A stretch of DNA of 64,000 nt from Micromonospora arida (GCF_003857035.1 NZ_QGSY01000158.1:33027-97026), one strand, 5' to 3'; shown: positions 34,893 through 43,251, counted from the stretch's first letter. The notes: generated by a model from the letters alone, not told the origin. Numbers and translations are program-made.

Positions 34893-35450
34893 ATGACGCG
34901 CTACCTTGTCGTGCCCGGCCGAGGAATTCCGTCCCCCGACCACTGGTCACGCGGCTGGGTCAGGGACTGTCCGGAGTACCAGTGGGCGCCCGAACCCCCC
35001 GGGCCACCGTACGTCGCCGCCGAACGGGTCGCCGCGCTGCACACCGCGATCAGCGCCGACAGTGAGCCGGCCATCCTCGTGGCGCACAGTGCGGGATGCC
35101 TGACCGTCGCCATCTGGGCCAGCCAGCACGTCGGTCCCGTCCGTGCCGCCCTGCTGGTCACACCGCCGTACCTGGATCCGGACTGGACTCCGAGCCCGCA
35201 CGAAGCCGTCGATGTGTTCATCGGCCATGTGCCACGCGAGCCACTGCCCTTCCGCTCGATCCTGGTCGCGAGTCGCGACGACCCATCTGCCACGTTCGAG
35301 CAATTCGAGGCGTACGCGCGAGACTGGGGCTCGGAACTGTTCGATGCGGGCGCGGTCGGGCACCTGGACTCCAAGACCGGGTTTGGCGCGTGGCCCGACG
35401 GCCAGGACCTGGTCCGATCGTTGGCTATCGAGGCGCGGCAGGCGACATGA
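34893..35450 (+). CDS. RBBP9/YdeN-type alpha/beta hydrolase
   Basis: 185-residue serine hydrolase. Nucleophile Ser66 in AHSAGC, acid Asp129/130 in VASRDDP, base His157 in VGHLDSKTGFG: the order and spacing of the RBBP9/YdeN family. No lid domain. Substrate unknown. Confidence 0.88.
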   Translation: MTRYLVVPGRGIPSPDHWSRGWVRDCPEYQWAPEPPGPPYVAAERVAALHTAISADSEPAILVAHSAGCLTVAIWASQHVGPVRAALLVTPPYLDPDWTPSPHEAVDVFIGHVPREPLPFRSILVASRDDPSATFEQFEAYARDWGSELFDAGAVGHLDSKTGFGAWPDGQDLVRSLAIEARQAT

Positions 35451-35488
35451 GGTGCCGCTCCGTTGATCGGACGCGGGACACCGCCTTG

Positions 35489-35734
35489 TCACTCGTCACC
35501 TACCCGGCGACCACTCATGCCGCTGGCGGAGTTTGTGCGACCTACGCAGCCTGAGGCACGACCCGGTAGAAGGACTTTTCCCAGGATCAGGCTGCCTGCA
35601 AACGCGATCAGTTGGCCGAGAAAGATCCCCATCGGGGCAACGAAGAGAGCCCCGATTCCGATGGTGAATCCGGCGGCGATCAAAGCACCACCGATAGCGA
35701 GCGTCACGCGGCGCTTCGTCACTTCTCTTGCCAC
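35489..35734 (-). CDS. Small membrane protein, hypothetical
   Basis: 81 residues, two membrane helices (VTLAIGGALIAAGFTIGIGALFV and MGIFLGQLIAFAGSLILG) with small-residue spacing, then a basic/Gly tail. Function not recognised. ATG start; convergent with the hydrolase. Confidence 0.55.
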   Translation of the reverse strand: MAREVTKRRVTLAIGGALIAAGFTIGIGALFVAPMGIFLGQLIAFAGSLILGKVLLPGRASGCVGRTNSASGMSGRRVGDE

Positions 35735-35873
35735 GTCTCCCAGTCAAGCAGTTCGTCACCACTGACCGGCATCCTGTGCATCGTCGATCCCACTCCTGTG
35801 GATCGGGCTTCGGCCCACGCTCCAGCCACCAAACGGGCCCGACCGATTGGCGCTTTCGCGCGTACGGCGACGG

Positions 35874-36065
35874 CTACGGCCGCGCGGCTATCTGAGCGAC
35901 GAACGCCCGCCAGGCCGCCGGACCGAATGTCAGGGCCGGGCCCGCAGGGTCCTTGCTGTCCCGGACGCCGACGACGCCGGGCAGGTTGTCAGCGACCTCG
36001 ACGCAGTTGCCCCCGGACGATCCGCTGCGCCGGGACTTGCGCCAGATGGCGTTAGTGAGGTCCAT
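35874..36065 (-). CDS. DUF397 protein, orphan
   Basis: 63 residues: WRKSRRSGSSGGNCVEVA and VGVRDSKDPAGPALTF are the DUF397 signature. These small proteins are normally encoded right after an XRE regulator of the Scr1/WhiJ type and modulate it. Here no XRE gene is found upstream (36066-36408), only fragments, so the partner appears lost. AGGAAG precedes the ATG. Confidence 0.9.
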   Translation of the reverse strand: MDLTNAIWRKSRRSGSSGGNCVEVADNLPGVVGVRDSKDPAGPALTFGPAAWRAFVAQIAARP

Positions 36066-36211
36066 GATGGCTGTGCACTTCCTTCATCAGCTCGTTGGAC
36101 TGTCGGGCGCGGGAGTGCTTCGTTTCTCACGTTCTCCCACCTCGTCTGAAGAGTATGTAGCCCATCTTCGGTTGTTGAAGGCGCGGTCGGCTCCCCGGAT
36201 GAAGTCCATCG

Positions 36212-36342
36212 TCAGCGCTTTCCACAGCGCTGGCCGCCGGTGTGCCCGCCGATGTCGTGGCTGACCGCGGCGAGCCCGGTCGCGGCCGACTCGCCCGGCG
36301 TGTAGCCGACCTCCATCTGGAGGGTCGACCAGGCCCTTTGCC
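36212..36342 (-). pseudogene. Possible glycoside hydrolase family 31 fragment
   Basis: One frame on the minus strand reads STLQMEVGYTPGESAA then TGLAAVSHDIGGHTGG and stops at 36212. SHDIGGHTGG is a characteristic catalytic-barrel segment of GH31 alpha-glucosidases and xylosidases. Only about 40 codons remain. Identification is from memory of the motif, so moderate at best. The stretch 36066-36408 holds no other gene. Confidence 0.4.
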
Positions 36343-36370
36343 TCGGCGCAGTGACCCACCTCGCAAATAT

Positions 36371-36402
36371 TTGCCTCTCACGTTAACGTGAGGTTTTAGC
36401 GT
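36371..36402 (+). promoter_or_regulatory. MerR-type promoter with palindrome in a long spacer
   Basis: TTGCCT (36371-36376) as -35 and TAGCGT (36397-36402) as -10 are 20 bp apart. The perfect 16-bp palindrome ctcacgttaacgtgag (36377-36392) fills the spacer. This is the layout of promoters twisted into activity by MerR regulators. The -10 ends 6 bases before the ATG, so the mRNA should be leaderless. No MerR gene is adjacent. Confidence 0.7.
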
Positions 36403-36408
36403 GGGGGC

Positions 36409-37119
36409 ATGCAGATCAACGGTACGAAAGCCCTCGTAACAGGTGCCAACCGTGGACTCGGCAAGGCCTTCGCCGAGGCGCTCCTCGCCCGCGGTGCCGC
36501 CACCGTCTACGCCACAGCCCGCCGGCTCGAGAGCATCGACATCCCCGGCGTGGTCCCCCTCCAACTGGACATCACCGACCCGGCGTCCATCGAGGCGGCG
36601 GCCGCCGAGGTGGGCGAACTTGACGTACTCATCAACAACGCTGGCATCTCCACGGACGCGCCCCTGCTCGGGCCTTCCACGGAAAACATCCGCCGCGAGT
36701 TCGACACCAACTTCTGGGGCACCCTCGCCGTGACCCGCGCCTTCGCCCCCAGACTCGCCGGGGGCGCCATTCTCAACGTCATCTCAGCGCTGAGCTGGTA
36801 CACCTTCGCCCCTTCCAGCAACGGCTACGCCGCCTCCAAAGCCGCGGAATGGTCTCTCACCAACGGCATCAGACTGGAGCTGGCCGACCAGAAGACCCAG
36901 GTCACGGCCCTGGCCCTGGCCATCGCCGACACCGACATGATGGCCGGCATCGACATCCCCAAACTCCCACCCCACGAGGTGGTCGCCACGGCCCTGGACG
37001 GCCTGGAAGCGGGCAAGCTCGAAGTGGTCGCCGACAGTCCCACCGCCAAGGTCAAGGCCTCGCTCTCCCGCGACCCGGCCCTCTTCTACGCCGACATCCC
37101 GGCCGCACTCTTCAGCTGA
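36409..37119 (+). CDS. SDR family oxidoreductase
   Basis: 236 residues. TGANRGLG at 11-18, NNAG at 76-79, Ser126, Tyr140-x3-Lys144 (YAASK). The short C-terminus resembles actinobacterial SDRs often controlled by MerR regulators. Substrate unknown. Start fixed by the promoter position. Confidence 0.9.
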   Translation: MQINGTKALVTGANRGLGKAFAEALLARGAATVYATARRLESIDIPGVVPLQLDITDPASIEAAAAEVGELDVLINNAGISTDAPLLGPSTENIRREFDTNFWGTLAVTRAFAPRLAGGAILNVISALSWYTFAPSSNGYAASKAAEWSLTNGIRLELADQKTQVTALALAIADTDMMAGIDIPKLPPHEVVATALDGLEAGKLEVVADSPTAKVKASLSRDPALFYADIPAALFS

Positions 37120-37262
37120 AACCACCACCTCCCGCGCAGCGGGCCAGGGACAGGTGCGGCGGCTCGGTCCAGCGAGAGATCTGTTCTGAACTGCTATGAC
37201 GGCCTCGGCTGGTTGTCGCGGGCCCGCCGGCCTCGCCGACTGTGAGTCCAGCCGGCAGACGA

Positions 37263-37293
37263 ACCGGCCGGGTGGGTTGCCCACCCGGCCGGT
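37263..37293. terminator. Strong hairpin, probable bidirectional terminator
   Basis: accggccgggtggg (37263-37276) and cccacccggccggt (37280-37293) are perfect complements around ttg. It lies after both the SDR gene and the minus-strand hydrolase fragment. Confidence 0.7.
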
Positions 37294-37332
37294 GTCCCGG
37301 ATCCCTGGAGGCCAGCCCGAGACTGGGGACCG

Positions 37333-37452
37333 TCAGTGCTTCTTGAACACCGGCATGGTGTCCAGCGTGGTGGTGATGTTCTGCGTGGTGCCGCCCCGGT
37401 ACGTCTTCCCGGCGAAGATGTCGGTCCAGCTGTTGCGCGCACGACCATCAGT
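37333..37452 (-). pseudogene. Possible GH31-like C-terminal fragment
   Basis: Minus-strand frame: NSWTDIFAGKTYRGG then TTQNITTTLDTMPVFKKH and a stop at 37333. The xTGKTYxGG...LDTMPVF pattern is that of the beta domain following the GH31 barrel. The frame is directly below the stop of the next gene (37453), with no start codon context. The presence of a good terminator 40 bases on suggests this was the native gene end. Moderate confidence only. Confidence 0.4.
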
Positions 37453-37824
37453 TCAGGCGTACGGGGTCCAGGGCTCGGGTTGTTCGGCGTCCCAGCCCAG
37501 CTTCTCGAGTGCACGCAGTACCGCGCCGACGCGGGGAGTCCAGAAGAGCAGGACCTGGTCGCGCTCCTCGACCTCGAAGGCGACGGCGGTCGCCGGCAGC
37601 GGGAACCGCCTGTGAAACGGATGGTGCGCCACGGCGGCGACGTAGAAGTGTTCCAGCGTGTCCGACCTGGTACGCGACGTGAAGGTCAACGTGCTGTCGT
37701 CGGCGTGCAGCTTCACCGTCGGCCAGGCCATTCGTCGGACAGCCCTGAGCGTGTCGCCTCGGGTGAAGTCGAGGCGGTCAACGTAGGTGAGCCCGCCACG
37801 CGCATCGAAGGTCTCCGAGATCAT
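37453..37824 (-). CDS. Hypothetical protein
   Basis: 123 residues, alternating hydrophobic pattern suggesting a beta-rich fold (TVKLHADDSTLTFTSRTRSD). No family recognised. TACCAT (37831-37836) ends 6 bases before the ATG, so leaderless expression is likely, which supports the gene being real. Confidence 0.55.
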   Translation of the reverse strand: MISETFDARGGLTYVDRLDFTRGDTLRAVRRMAWPTVKLHADDSTLTFTSRTRSDTLEHFYVAAVAHHPFHRRFPLPATAVAFEVEERDQVLLFWTPRVGAVLRALEKLGWDAEQPEPWTPYA

Positions 37825-37872
37825 CGCTGGATGGTACGGCGGGTACCAAGGTCGAGGCCGCAGCGGTGGCGG

Positions 37873-38331
37873 CTACCAGATAAGCGCGCGCTCGTCGATG
37901 AATCGAGGCGGTTCACCGAGGAAGGTGTCAGCCGAAACTGCGCCATGGGCCAGGTTGAGCGTGTCCAAGCGGTACAGCCAGGCGCCGTCAGACGTCCCGG
38001 TGAAGCGGTAGTTGATCTGCCAGCGCAGCCATTCGCCGTGGGCGAGGCGCACCGCGGGCGGCCGGCGGTGACGGCGTGGCCTACCCCAGGCCGACGCGAG
38101 CAGTTCGACCCGGAGTTGACCGTCCACCAACCGAAGACACACTTCGCTCCGGTACGACACGCGTCTCAGGCCCTCGCGAGGCTCGAACCCATCGGCCTCC
38201 GCCATGTCTACCTCGTGGGTGAGCGGCGCGGGCCGTGCCGGCAGGGCGAACGACACCGGTACGGCGTTACGCCGGGTCGCCTCTGCTCCGCCGCGCGAAC
38301 GCTTGGTCCACGACGTGCGAACCCACTGCAC
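37873..38331 (-). CDS. Hypothetical protein
   Basis: About 152 residues if started at GTG 38331 (VQWVRTSW); the frame stays open to 38478. Contains RVELLASAWG, a basic loop, LAHGEWLRWQINYRF and WLYRLDTLNLAHG. No family recognised; it may be the remainder of a longer gene. Confidence 0.4.
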   Translation of the reverse strand: MQWVRTSWTKRSRGGAEATRRNAVPVSFALPARPAPLTHEVDMAEADGFEPREGLRRVSYRSEVCLRLVDGQLRVELLASAWGRPRRHRRPPAVRLAHGEWLRWQINYRFTGTSDGAWLYRLDTLNLAHGAVSADTFLGEPPRFIDERALIW

Positions 38332-38422
38332 CACAGCATCCACCCGGCGATACTCGGCCGCTACCTGTCCTGACGCAACCCGGATTCGGCGCCGCCACCC
38401 AGGCCTGGACCGCCGACGAACG

Positions 38423-38488
38423 CGCTTCGCCCTAGCCACCAACCCGGCCGAACGCTCCCTTCTGCGCCACCGCCTCAACTGGGCCTGA
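38423..38488 (+). pseudogene. Possible tail of an ECF-type sigma factor
   Basis: Reads RFALATNPAERSLLRHRL then NWA and a stop. The pattern ALATNPAERRFLxRRL closes sigma factors of the ECF42 type, which have TPR-like C-termini. Only 21 codons and preceding sequence is out of frame, so this is tentative. Confidence 0.25.
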
Positions 38489-38933
38489 ATGGCGGTGACA
38501 CGGGTACTGCTTCCGTCGGTGAATGCGTCGTCAACCGCGCACCCCCGTGCTTGTCGAGAAAGTCGGTCAGTCCGCTGAGCGGGGCAGCGGCCATCAGCGG
38601 GTGATCGTCGGCTTGCGGGGAGAACGCCGCGAGCAACGCCGACCGCAGGTCAGCGTCGAGCAGCGGCAGGACGTAGGGCGTTGCGGGGTCGGGGTGGAAG
38701 TCCTCAGGGCAGGTGCCGCGCCGGAACATCAGGTCGAAGACCCGGCGGGTGGGGCTGCCGAGTTGTGGCTCGTCGACTGTGGTCAGGATCGTCCCCAGCC
38801 GAAATCCGGGCGCGGACTCCGCAAGGCGGTCCAAGAACTCCGTCTCCTTGCTGTTCCACCACCGTCTGACCTCGTCGTCGGGCACCTCCTCGACGATCGC
38901 GACCAGCCACAGCTCTTCGATCCAGCCATCCAC
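38475..38933 (-). CDS. Hypothetical protein
   Basis: 152 residues from GTG 38933 (VDGWIEELWLVAIVEEVPDDEV); an upstream GTG at 38969 would add 12. CACAAT lies 6 bases before 38933, suggesting a leaderless start. Middle segment VFDLMFRRGTCPEDFHPDP. No domain recognised. Confidence 0.5.
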   Translation of the reverse strand: MDGWIEELWLVAIVEEVPDDEVRRWWNSKETEFLDRLAESAPGFRLGTILTTVDEPQLGSPTRRVFDLMFRRGTCPEDFHPDPATPYVLPLLDADLRSALLAAFSPQADDHPLMAAAPLSGLTDFLDKHGGARLTTHSPTEAVPVSPPFRPS

Positions 38934-39050
38934 TCCAGCATTGTGCCCATGGTCGCTGCCTTCGGTCACCGCGTGCCGCCGCTGCGGCCCGGTCAGCAGT
39001 GCCGGCTGTCAGCCTTGCCGGTAAGAGTGGAATGGGATGCCGCTCCAGGG

Positions 39051-39539
39051 TCAGTCAATTGATGCGCTCAGTCGACTGATGACTCGAAGCAACTCGTCCC
39101 GATTGTTGGCGGCCTTGAGCCAGTTCGGCAGCCGTGCCACCAGCGTCATGCCACCTGGTGCCGGGCCCCGCTCCCGAAGTCGAGCGCCGATGTATCCGGA
39201 CAAGATGTCAAGGTGGGTGCGGTTGAACGCCCAGAGCGTGTGCCCGCCGCAGCACTGGGCCCTCAGCCACAAGGGCAGGTGGAAGAACGGATCGAGCGGA
39301 CCGTTCCAGGACGAGACCTCTGATCCCCGTGGGGACCAGGACGCTGAGTACGCGCAAGCCGGGCACGTGAGTCGGCGGGGCCAGGAGGCCACCCACCTAC
39401 TGTCATCTGGCTGTGGGCAGTTGACCGCCCGATGCCCGCAGCGTGGGCAGACGACGTAGATGTCCTCGGCCGCCAGCTCGTACAGACTGACCAACGGATC
39501 GCGGAACCGATCCTGCTCGTCGCCCTGGCGTTCGTTCAC
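39051..39539 (-). CDS. Hypothetical zinc-ribbon protein
   Basis: 162 residues. Two C-x2-C knuckles (CPRCGHRAVNC and CPACAYS) form a probable zinc ribbon at about 25-60. A Trp-rich middle (WNGPLDPFFHLPLWL) follows, then AFNRTHLDILSGYIGARLRERG. The C-terminus (LPNWLKAANNRDELLRVI) is helical. Function unknown. GTG start overlaps the stop of the upstream gene (GTGA), so the two are coupled. Confidence 0.65.
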   Translation of the reverse strand: MNERQGDEQDRFRDPLVSLYELAAEDIYVVCPRCGHRAVNCPQPDDSRWVASWPRRLTCPACAYSASWSPRGSEVSSWNGPLDPFFHLPLWLRAQCCGGHTLWAFNRTHLDILSGYIGARLRERGPAPGGMTLVARLPNWLKAANNRDELLRVISRLSASID

Positions 39540-39844
39540 GGCACCGACTCTGCCGCATCTCGTCCAGCCGGCTTTCGTCGTCGGTGAGGCTGGTGGACCG
39601 AGGCCGGCTTGAGGCCTTCCTGACCTAGTCGGTCTACCGCGATCTCTCGGGCTTCCGGTGCGGCAGCGAGCCCGTCCGGTCCCAGTAGCCATGAGGGCCC
39701 GAATCCCGCTACCGGCTGTCCGTGGAAGCCGTCTGCCGGGTACGCCGTCGCAACGACGTCGAGTCCGTTGACGAGGATCCGCATGCGGTGCGACGTGAAC
39801 TCGGCGGGGAACAGCAGCGGCTCCAGCCTCAGGACATCGACCAC
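39536..39844 (-). CDS. Hypothetical protein, possibly frame-damaged
   Basis: 102 residues. The first 65 (MRILVNGLDVVATAYPADGF...GPSWLLGPDGL) resemble the start of conserved actinobacterial proteins of unknown function; the Arg/Pro-rich end (HQPHRRRKPAGRD) looks unlike them and may reflect a frameshift. TAGACT (39851-39856) ends 6 bases before the GTG. Overlaps the zinc-ribbon gene by 4 bases. Confidence 0.5.
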   Translation of the reverse strand: MVDVLRLEPLLFPAEFTSHRMRILVNGLDVVATAYPADGFHGQPVAGFGPSWLLGPDGLAAAPEAREIAVDRLGQEGLKPASVHQPHRRRKPAGRDAAESVP

Positions 39845-39924
39845 CGGGGCAGTCTAGTCAGCGCAGACCTCGGCCAGCCGCCGCTTGTTGCGGCACTGCG
39901 ACCGGGTGACTCAAGACCAGGCGG

Positions 39925-40968
39925 TCAGCAGCGGGGGCGGTCGAGTGGTGCGGCGGCACCGGCGAGCGCTTCGACTGTCGCCGTCGGCGCGGCCGACTCC
40001 GTCGGAGTCGGTGCGGGCGCGATGGTGGGGCTCGGCGGGGCCGAGGGTGAGTTGCTGGGCGTAGGGGAGAGGCTGGCGAGGGTGGCCGTGCTGCGTTGCA
40101 CCTGCTTGGTGACCATGCGGATGCCGGTGGCGGTCGCCTGGCGTCCGTACACGTCGGTGACCCTGATGCTGTACGGCCCGGGGCCGATTCCGCCCTCGAT
40201 GGCCCAGTGGTTGTCGCTCTGCCGGGCGGCCTTGCGGAAGCCACCACCCGGCCCTTTCGCCTCGACCGAGCGGAGCGGGTTGCCGTGGTTGCCGACCTGC
40301 ACCGCGAACCAGTATTTCGAGGCGCCGCCCTTCATCCGGAAGGTGAGGCCCCCGTTGAGCGGCGGGTTCACCACCGCCCGGTACGTCACGGGCGCGATGC
40401 CCTGCGAGCGGTCCGCGATCCTGGTGAACGCCTCGGTGGAGAGGTCGATCTTGCTGGGGCCGCAGCCGCCGCACTGGTCCATGACCATGACCTGGACCTT
40501 GCCCTTCGGGCCGCTCACCTCCAGGTAACTGCCGCAGGCCGCCGATCCGGAGTACTGGGATGCGCCGAGGGCCACGTAGAGCCGGTCCGCCGGCGGACCG
40601 GGAAAGGAGCAGTTGCCGCCCGAGCGGCCCGCGTCGTAGAAGCTGGCCTTTCCCTTGTGGACGGCGTTGCCGGTCGGTGGCGCGGCGCAGGCAGGGGTGG
40701 CGCCGCCGCGTACGGCGAGGGTGATGCCGAGGACGGCGGCCAGGGCGGTGACCCCGGCGCCGGCCAACCAGTGCCGGACCCGCCGACTGAACCGAGGCCT
40801 GCCGGTGTCGCCGGCCGGGGTGTCGTTGTCCGGGGCCGTGCCTGGTGCCGTCACGGCGCCTGATGTTGCCGCAGCACGTCGCGGCAGCGCAACAACGCCC
40901 AAGCGGACCGCCCCGCTCAGTTCTGTTGCGGTACCTCGCCGTAACGGAGTCCCTAGGATGCGAGTCAT
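39925..40968 (-). CDS. Expansin-like cellulose-binding secreted protein
   Basis: 347 residues. One membrane/signal helix (about 65-88: VRHWLAGAGVTALAAVLGI) after a 60-residue basic cytoplasmic head. Domain D1 (about 98-190) is a double-psi beta barrel with GKASFYD, NCSFPGPP, ACGSYLEV, VMDQCGGCGPSKIDLS. Domain D2 (about 205-290) is a CBM63-like module. A Pro/Thr/Ser tail follows. Expansins loosen cellulose or cell-wall glycans without hydrolysis. The ATG at 40968 was preferred to the upstream GTG. Confidence 0.9.
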   Translation of the reverse strand: MTRILGTPLRRGTATELSGAVRLGVVALPRRAAATSGAVTAPGTAPDNDTPAGDTGRPRFSRRVRHWLAGAGVTALAAVLGITLAVRGGATPACAAPPTGNAVHKGKASFYDAGRSGGNCSFPGPPADRLYVALGASQYSGSAACGSYLEVSGPKGKVQVMVMDQCGGCGPSKIDLSTEAFTRIADRSQGIAPVTYRAVVNPPLNGGLTFRMKGGASKYWFAVQVGNHGNPLRSVEAKGPGGGFRKAARQSDNHWAIEGGIGPGPYSIRVTDVYGRQATATGIRMVTKQVQRSTATLASLSPTPSNSPSAPPSPTIAPAPTPTESAAPTATVEALAGAAAPLDRPRC

Positions 40969-41069
40969 GAGTGCGTGACGGCTCCCACGGCCGCCAACCC
41001 CTGGCCTGACGCGCACTCCTCGTGCGCGAGCCCTCGATTCGAAGAACTACACCAAGGGGGACAAGCAGC

Positions 41070-41597
41070 ATGACCGCCTTCGACAGCGCCACCCCTGGCA
41101 TCCCGGACGACGACCCGACCCGAACACTGACGGTGGCCAGCCCCGACGACCCCGCGACCACCTACATCTCCCTCGCCGGGGGCAACTACGCCATCCTGAT
41201 CACGGGCAAGCAGACCAACGGGCAGTATTGCCTCATCGACATGCGCGTGCCCGACGGCGGCGGCCCGCCGCCACACCGGCACGACTTCGAGGAGATGTTC
41301 ACCATCCTCGAGGGCGAGATCGAGTTCACGTTCCGCGACGAGAAGCGCAGCGTGCGGGCCGGGTCAACAGTGAACATCCCGGCCAACGCCCCGCACAACT
41401 TCCGCAACGTCTCCGGTGCTCCCGCGCGCATGCTGTGCATGTGCACCCCAGCGGCTCAGGACGAATACTTCCTGCGCGTCGGCGACGAGGTCGCGAGCAA
41501 GGACGCGCCGCCGCCACGGCTCACCGACGACGAGAAAGCGGAGCGCCGGCAGCGCGCAGTCGAGCTGGCTCCCGTGTACCGCACCGAAATCCTCTGA
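41070..41597 (+). CDS. Cupin domain protein (quercetin dioxygenase-like)
   Basis: 175 residues, single cupin. Metal ligands are in motif 1 PPPHRHDFEEMFTILEGE (His-x-His-x4-5-Glu) and motif 2 NIPANAPHNF (His). Enzyme activity not assignable. AAGGGGG upstream of the ATG. Confidence 0.88.
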   Translation: MTAFDSATPGIPDDDPTRTLTVASPDDPATTYISLAGGNYAILITGKQTNGQYCLIDMRVPDGGGPPPHRHDFEEMFTILEGEIEFTFRDEKRSVRAGSTVNIPANAPHNFRNVSGAPARMLCMCTPAAQDEYFLRVGDEVASKDAPPPRLTDDEKAERRQRAVELAPVYRTEIL

Positions 41598-41693
41598 CAG
41601 TTCGGCCGGCCCGGCAGATCCTGCCTCTGGGTTGCCTGGTACCGCCCTCCGCTGGCGCGCGTGCTCCCCGACGTGTACGCGCCTCAGGGCTAG

Positions 41694-42296
41694 TCACTCG
41701 GCGGATCGGCGGGGGCGCAGTCCGTTGAGGGCGGTGCTGACGACGAGGTCGGCGTACTCGGCGGTGAGCGGCCCACTGCGGTGCAGCCAGCGGTTGAGTA
41801 TCGGCCCCCAGATCATGTCCACCGCCACGCCGAGATCGACGTCGTCGGCGATCTGGCCGGCCTGCTGGGCGCTGCGCAGGCGTTGCCGCTTGGCCTCTTT
41901 CAACGGCCCGTCCAACCGTTCGGCGTACGCCGCGGCCAGCTCGGGGTCGAGAGCGATCTCGGTGGCCAGCGCGCGCATCGGTTGCTCGTACCGGGGGTCG
42001 TTCATCTCCTCGACGGTGGCGCGCAGCACCACTGTCAGGTCCGCCGCCAGGTCGCCGGTGTCCGGCAGCGTCGGTGGCCCACCCTCGGTGGCCTCGCTGA
42101 GCATGAGGAACGCGTCGAAGATGACAGCGCCCTTCGACGGCCACCAGCGGTAGATGGTCTGTTTGCCGACGCCGGCCCGCGCGGCGATGCCCTCGATGCT
42201 GAGCTTCGCGTACCCCGTTTCCTGGAGTAGGTCGAAGGCCGCGGTGAGGATGGCGCGCCGGGAGGTCTCGCGCCGGCGGGCCGTGTTGGGCGTCAT
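41694..42296 (-). CDS. TetR family regulator
   Basis: 200 residues. HTH: IEGIAARAGVGKQTIYRWWPSK; the C-terminal domain matches TetR_C_16/33-like members with LRATVEEMNDPRYEQPMRAL. Divergent from an SDR gene; the 118-bp gap has two copies of a 17-bp palindrome, probable sites for this protein. Confidence 0.92.
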   Translation of the reverse strand: MTPNTARRRETSRRAILTAAFDLLQETGYAKLSIEGIAARAGVGKQTIYRWWPSKGAVIFDAFLMLSEATEGGPPTLPDTGDLAADLTVVLRATVEEMNDPRYEQPMRALATEIALDPELAAAYAERLDGPLKEAKRQRLRSAQQAGQIADDVDLGVAVDMIWGPILNRWLHRSGPLTAEYADLVVSTALNGLRPRRSAE

Positions 42297-42318
42297 GGGC
42301 CGAACGATATCAGTTCAC

Positions 42319-42393
42319 GAGACGAACCGTCTCGTCTTGACGGCAGCGGTGTCGCGAGCCTAGCCTCGGTCCATCGCGAGACGGACCGTCTCG
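42319..42393. promoter_or_regulatory. Paired TetR operators
   Basis: cgagacgaaccgtctcg (42319-42335) and cgagacggaccgtctcg (42377-42393) are 8-1-8 palindromes (first with one mismatch pair). Both carry a downstream tctt. The second ends 21 bases before the SDR start; the first is nearer the regulator's own start. Confidence 0.8.
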
Positions 42394-42414
42394 TCTTGAA
42401 ATGAGGAGAAGCGC

Positions 42415-43251
42415 ATGCGTACCTGGCTCATCACCGGTGCCAGCCGCGGCCTGGGCCGCGCCTTCGCCGACGCCGCGCTCAACCGCGGTGACCGGGTGGT
42501 CGCCGCCGCCCGGACCATCGCCCAGGCCGACTTCGACGAGAAGTACGCCGACCGGCTGCTGGCCCTGACCCTCGACGTGACCGACCGGGCGGCGGTCATC
42601 GCCGCAGTGGACGCCGCCGTCGAGCACTTCGGCCGGCTCGACATCGTCGTCAACAACGCCGGCACCCTGTCCATGGGCATGATCGAAGAATTCACCGAGG
42701 CCGAGGCGCGCGCCCAGTTCGAGGTCAACCTCTTCGGCGCGCTCTGGGTCAGTCAGGCCGTGCTGCCGCACCTGCGCGCCCAACGGTCCGGCCACATCGT
42801 GCAGGTCTCCAGCATCGCCGCGCTCGGTGGCTTCCCGAGCACCGGCCTGTACAGCGCGAGCAAGTTCGCCCTGGAGGGCATGAGCGAGGCGCTGGCGATG
42901 GAGGCGGCGGCCTTCGACATCAAGCTCAGCATCGTGCAGCCGGGCGGATACTGGACCGACCTCTACACCAGCGTGCGCGCCACCACCCCGATGGACGCCT
43001 ACGCGCCACTGCGCGCCGAGCTGGAACGGCAGTGGGCGGAAGGCTCGATCGACAGCGAACCGCGTCTGGCCGCCGAGGCGCTGCTGCACCTGGTCGACAG
43101 CGACGAACCGCCGCTACGTCTCCTGCTCGGGAGCATGGTGTACGACCTGGCGTTCGACATCTCCCGTCGACGAATGGACACCTGGGCGGGTTGGGAGCAG
43201 GTCAGCCGCGCCGCCGAACACGCCGTCGCGGCCCCCGGAGCTGACACATGA
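42415..43251 (+). CDS. SDR family oxidoreductase
   Basis: 278 residues. TGASRGLG at 7-14, NNAG at 80-83, Ser133, Tyr146-x3-Lys150 (YSASK). The long C-terminal part is typical of the retinol-dehydrogenase-like SDR group commonly placed beside TetR repressors. AGGAGAAG before the ATG. Confidence 0.92.
   Translation: MRTWLITGASRGLGRAFADAALNRGDRVVAAARTIAQADFDEKYADRLLALTLDVTDRAAVIAAVDAAVEHFGRLDIVVNNAGTLSMGMIEEFTEAEARAQFEVNLFGALWVSQAVLPHLRAQRSGHIVQVSSIAALGGFPSTGLYSASKFALEGMSEALAMEAAAFDIKLSIVQPGGYWTDLYTSVRATTPMDAYAPLRAELERQWAEGSIDSEPRLAAEALLHLVDSDEPPLRLLLGSMVYDLAFDISRRRMDTWAGWEQVSRAAEHAVAAPGADT

Noticed and set aside
36066..36211. XRE regulator expected beside DUF397
   Set aside because: All three minus-strand frames are interrupted by stops and show no helix-turn-helix.
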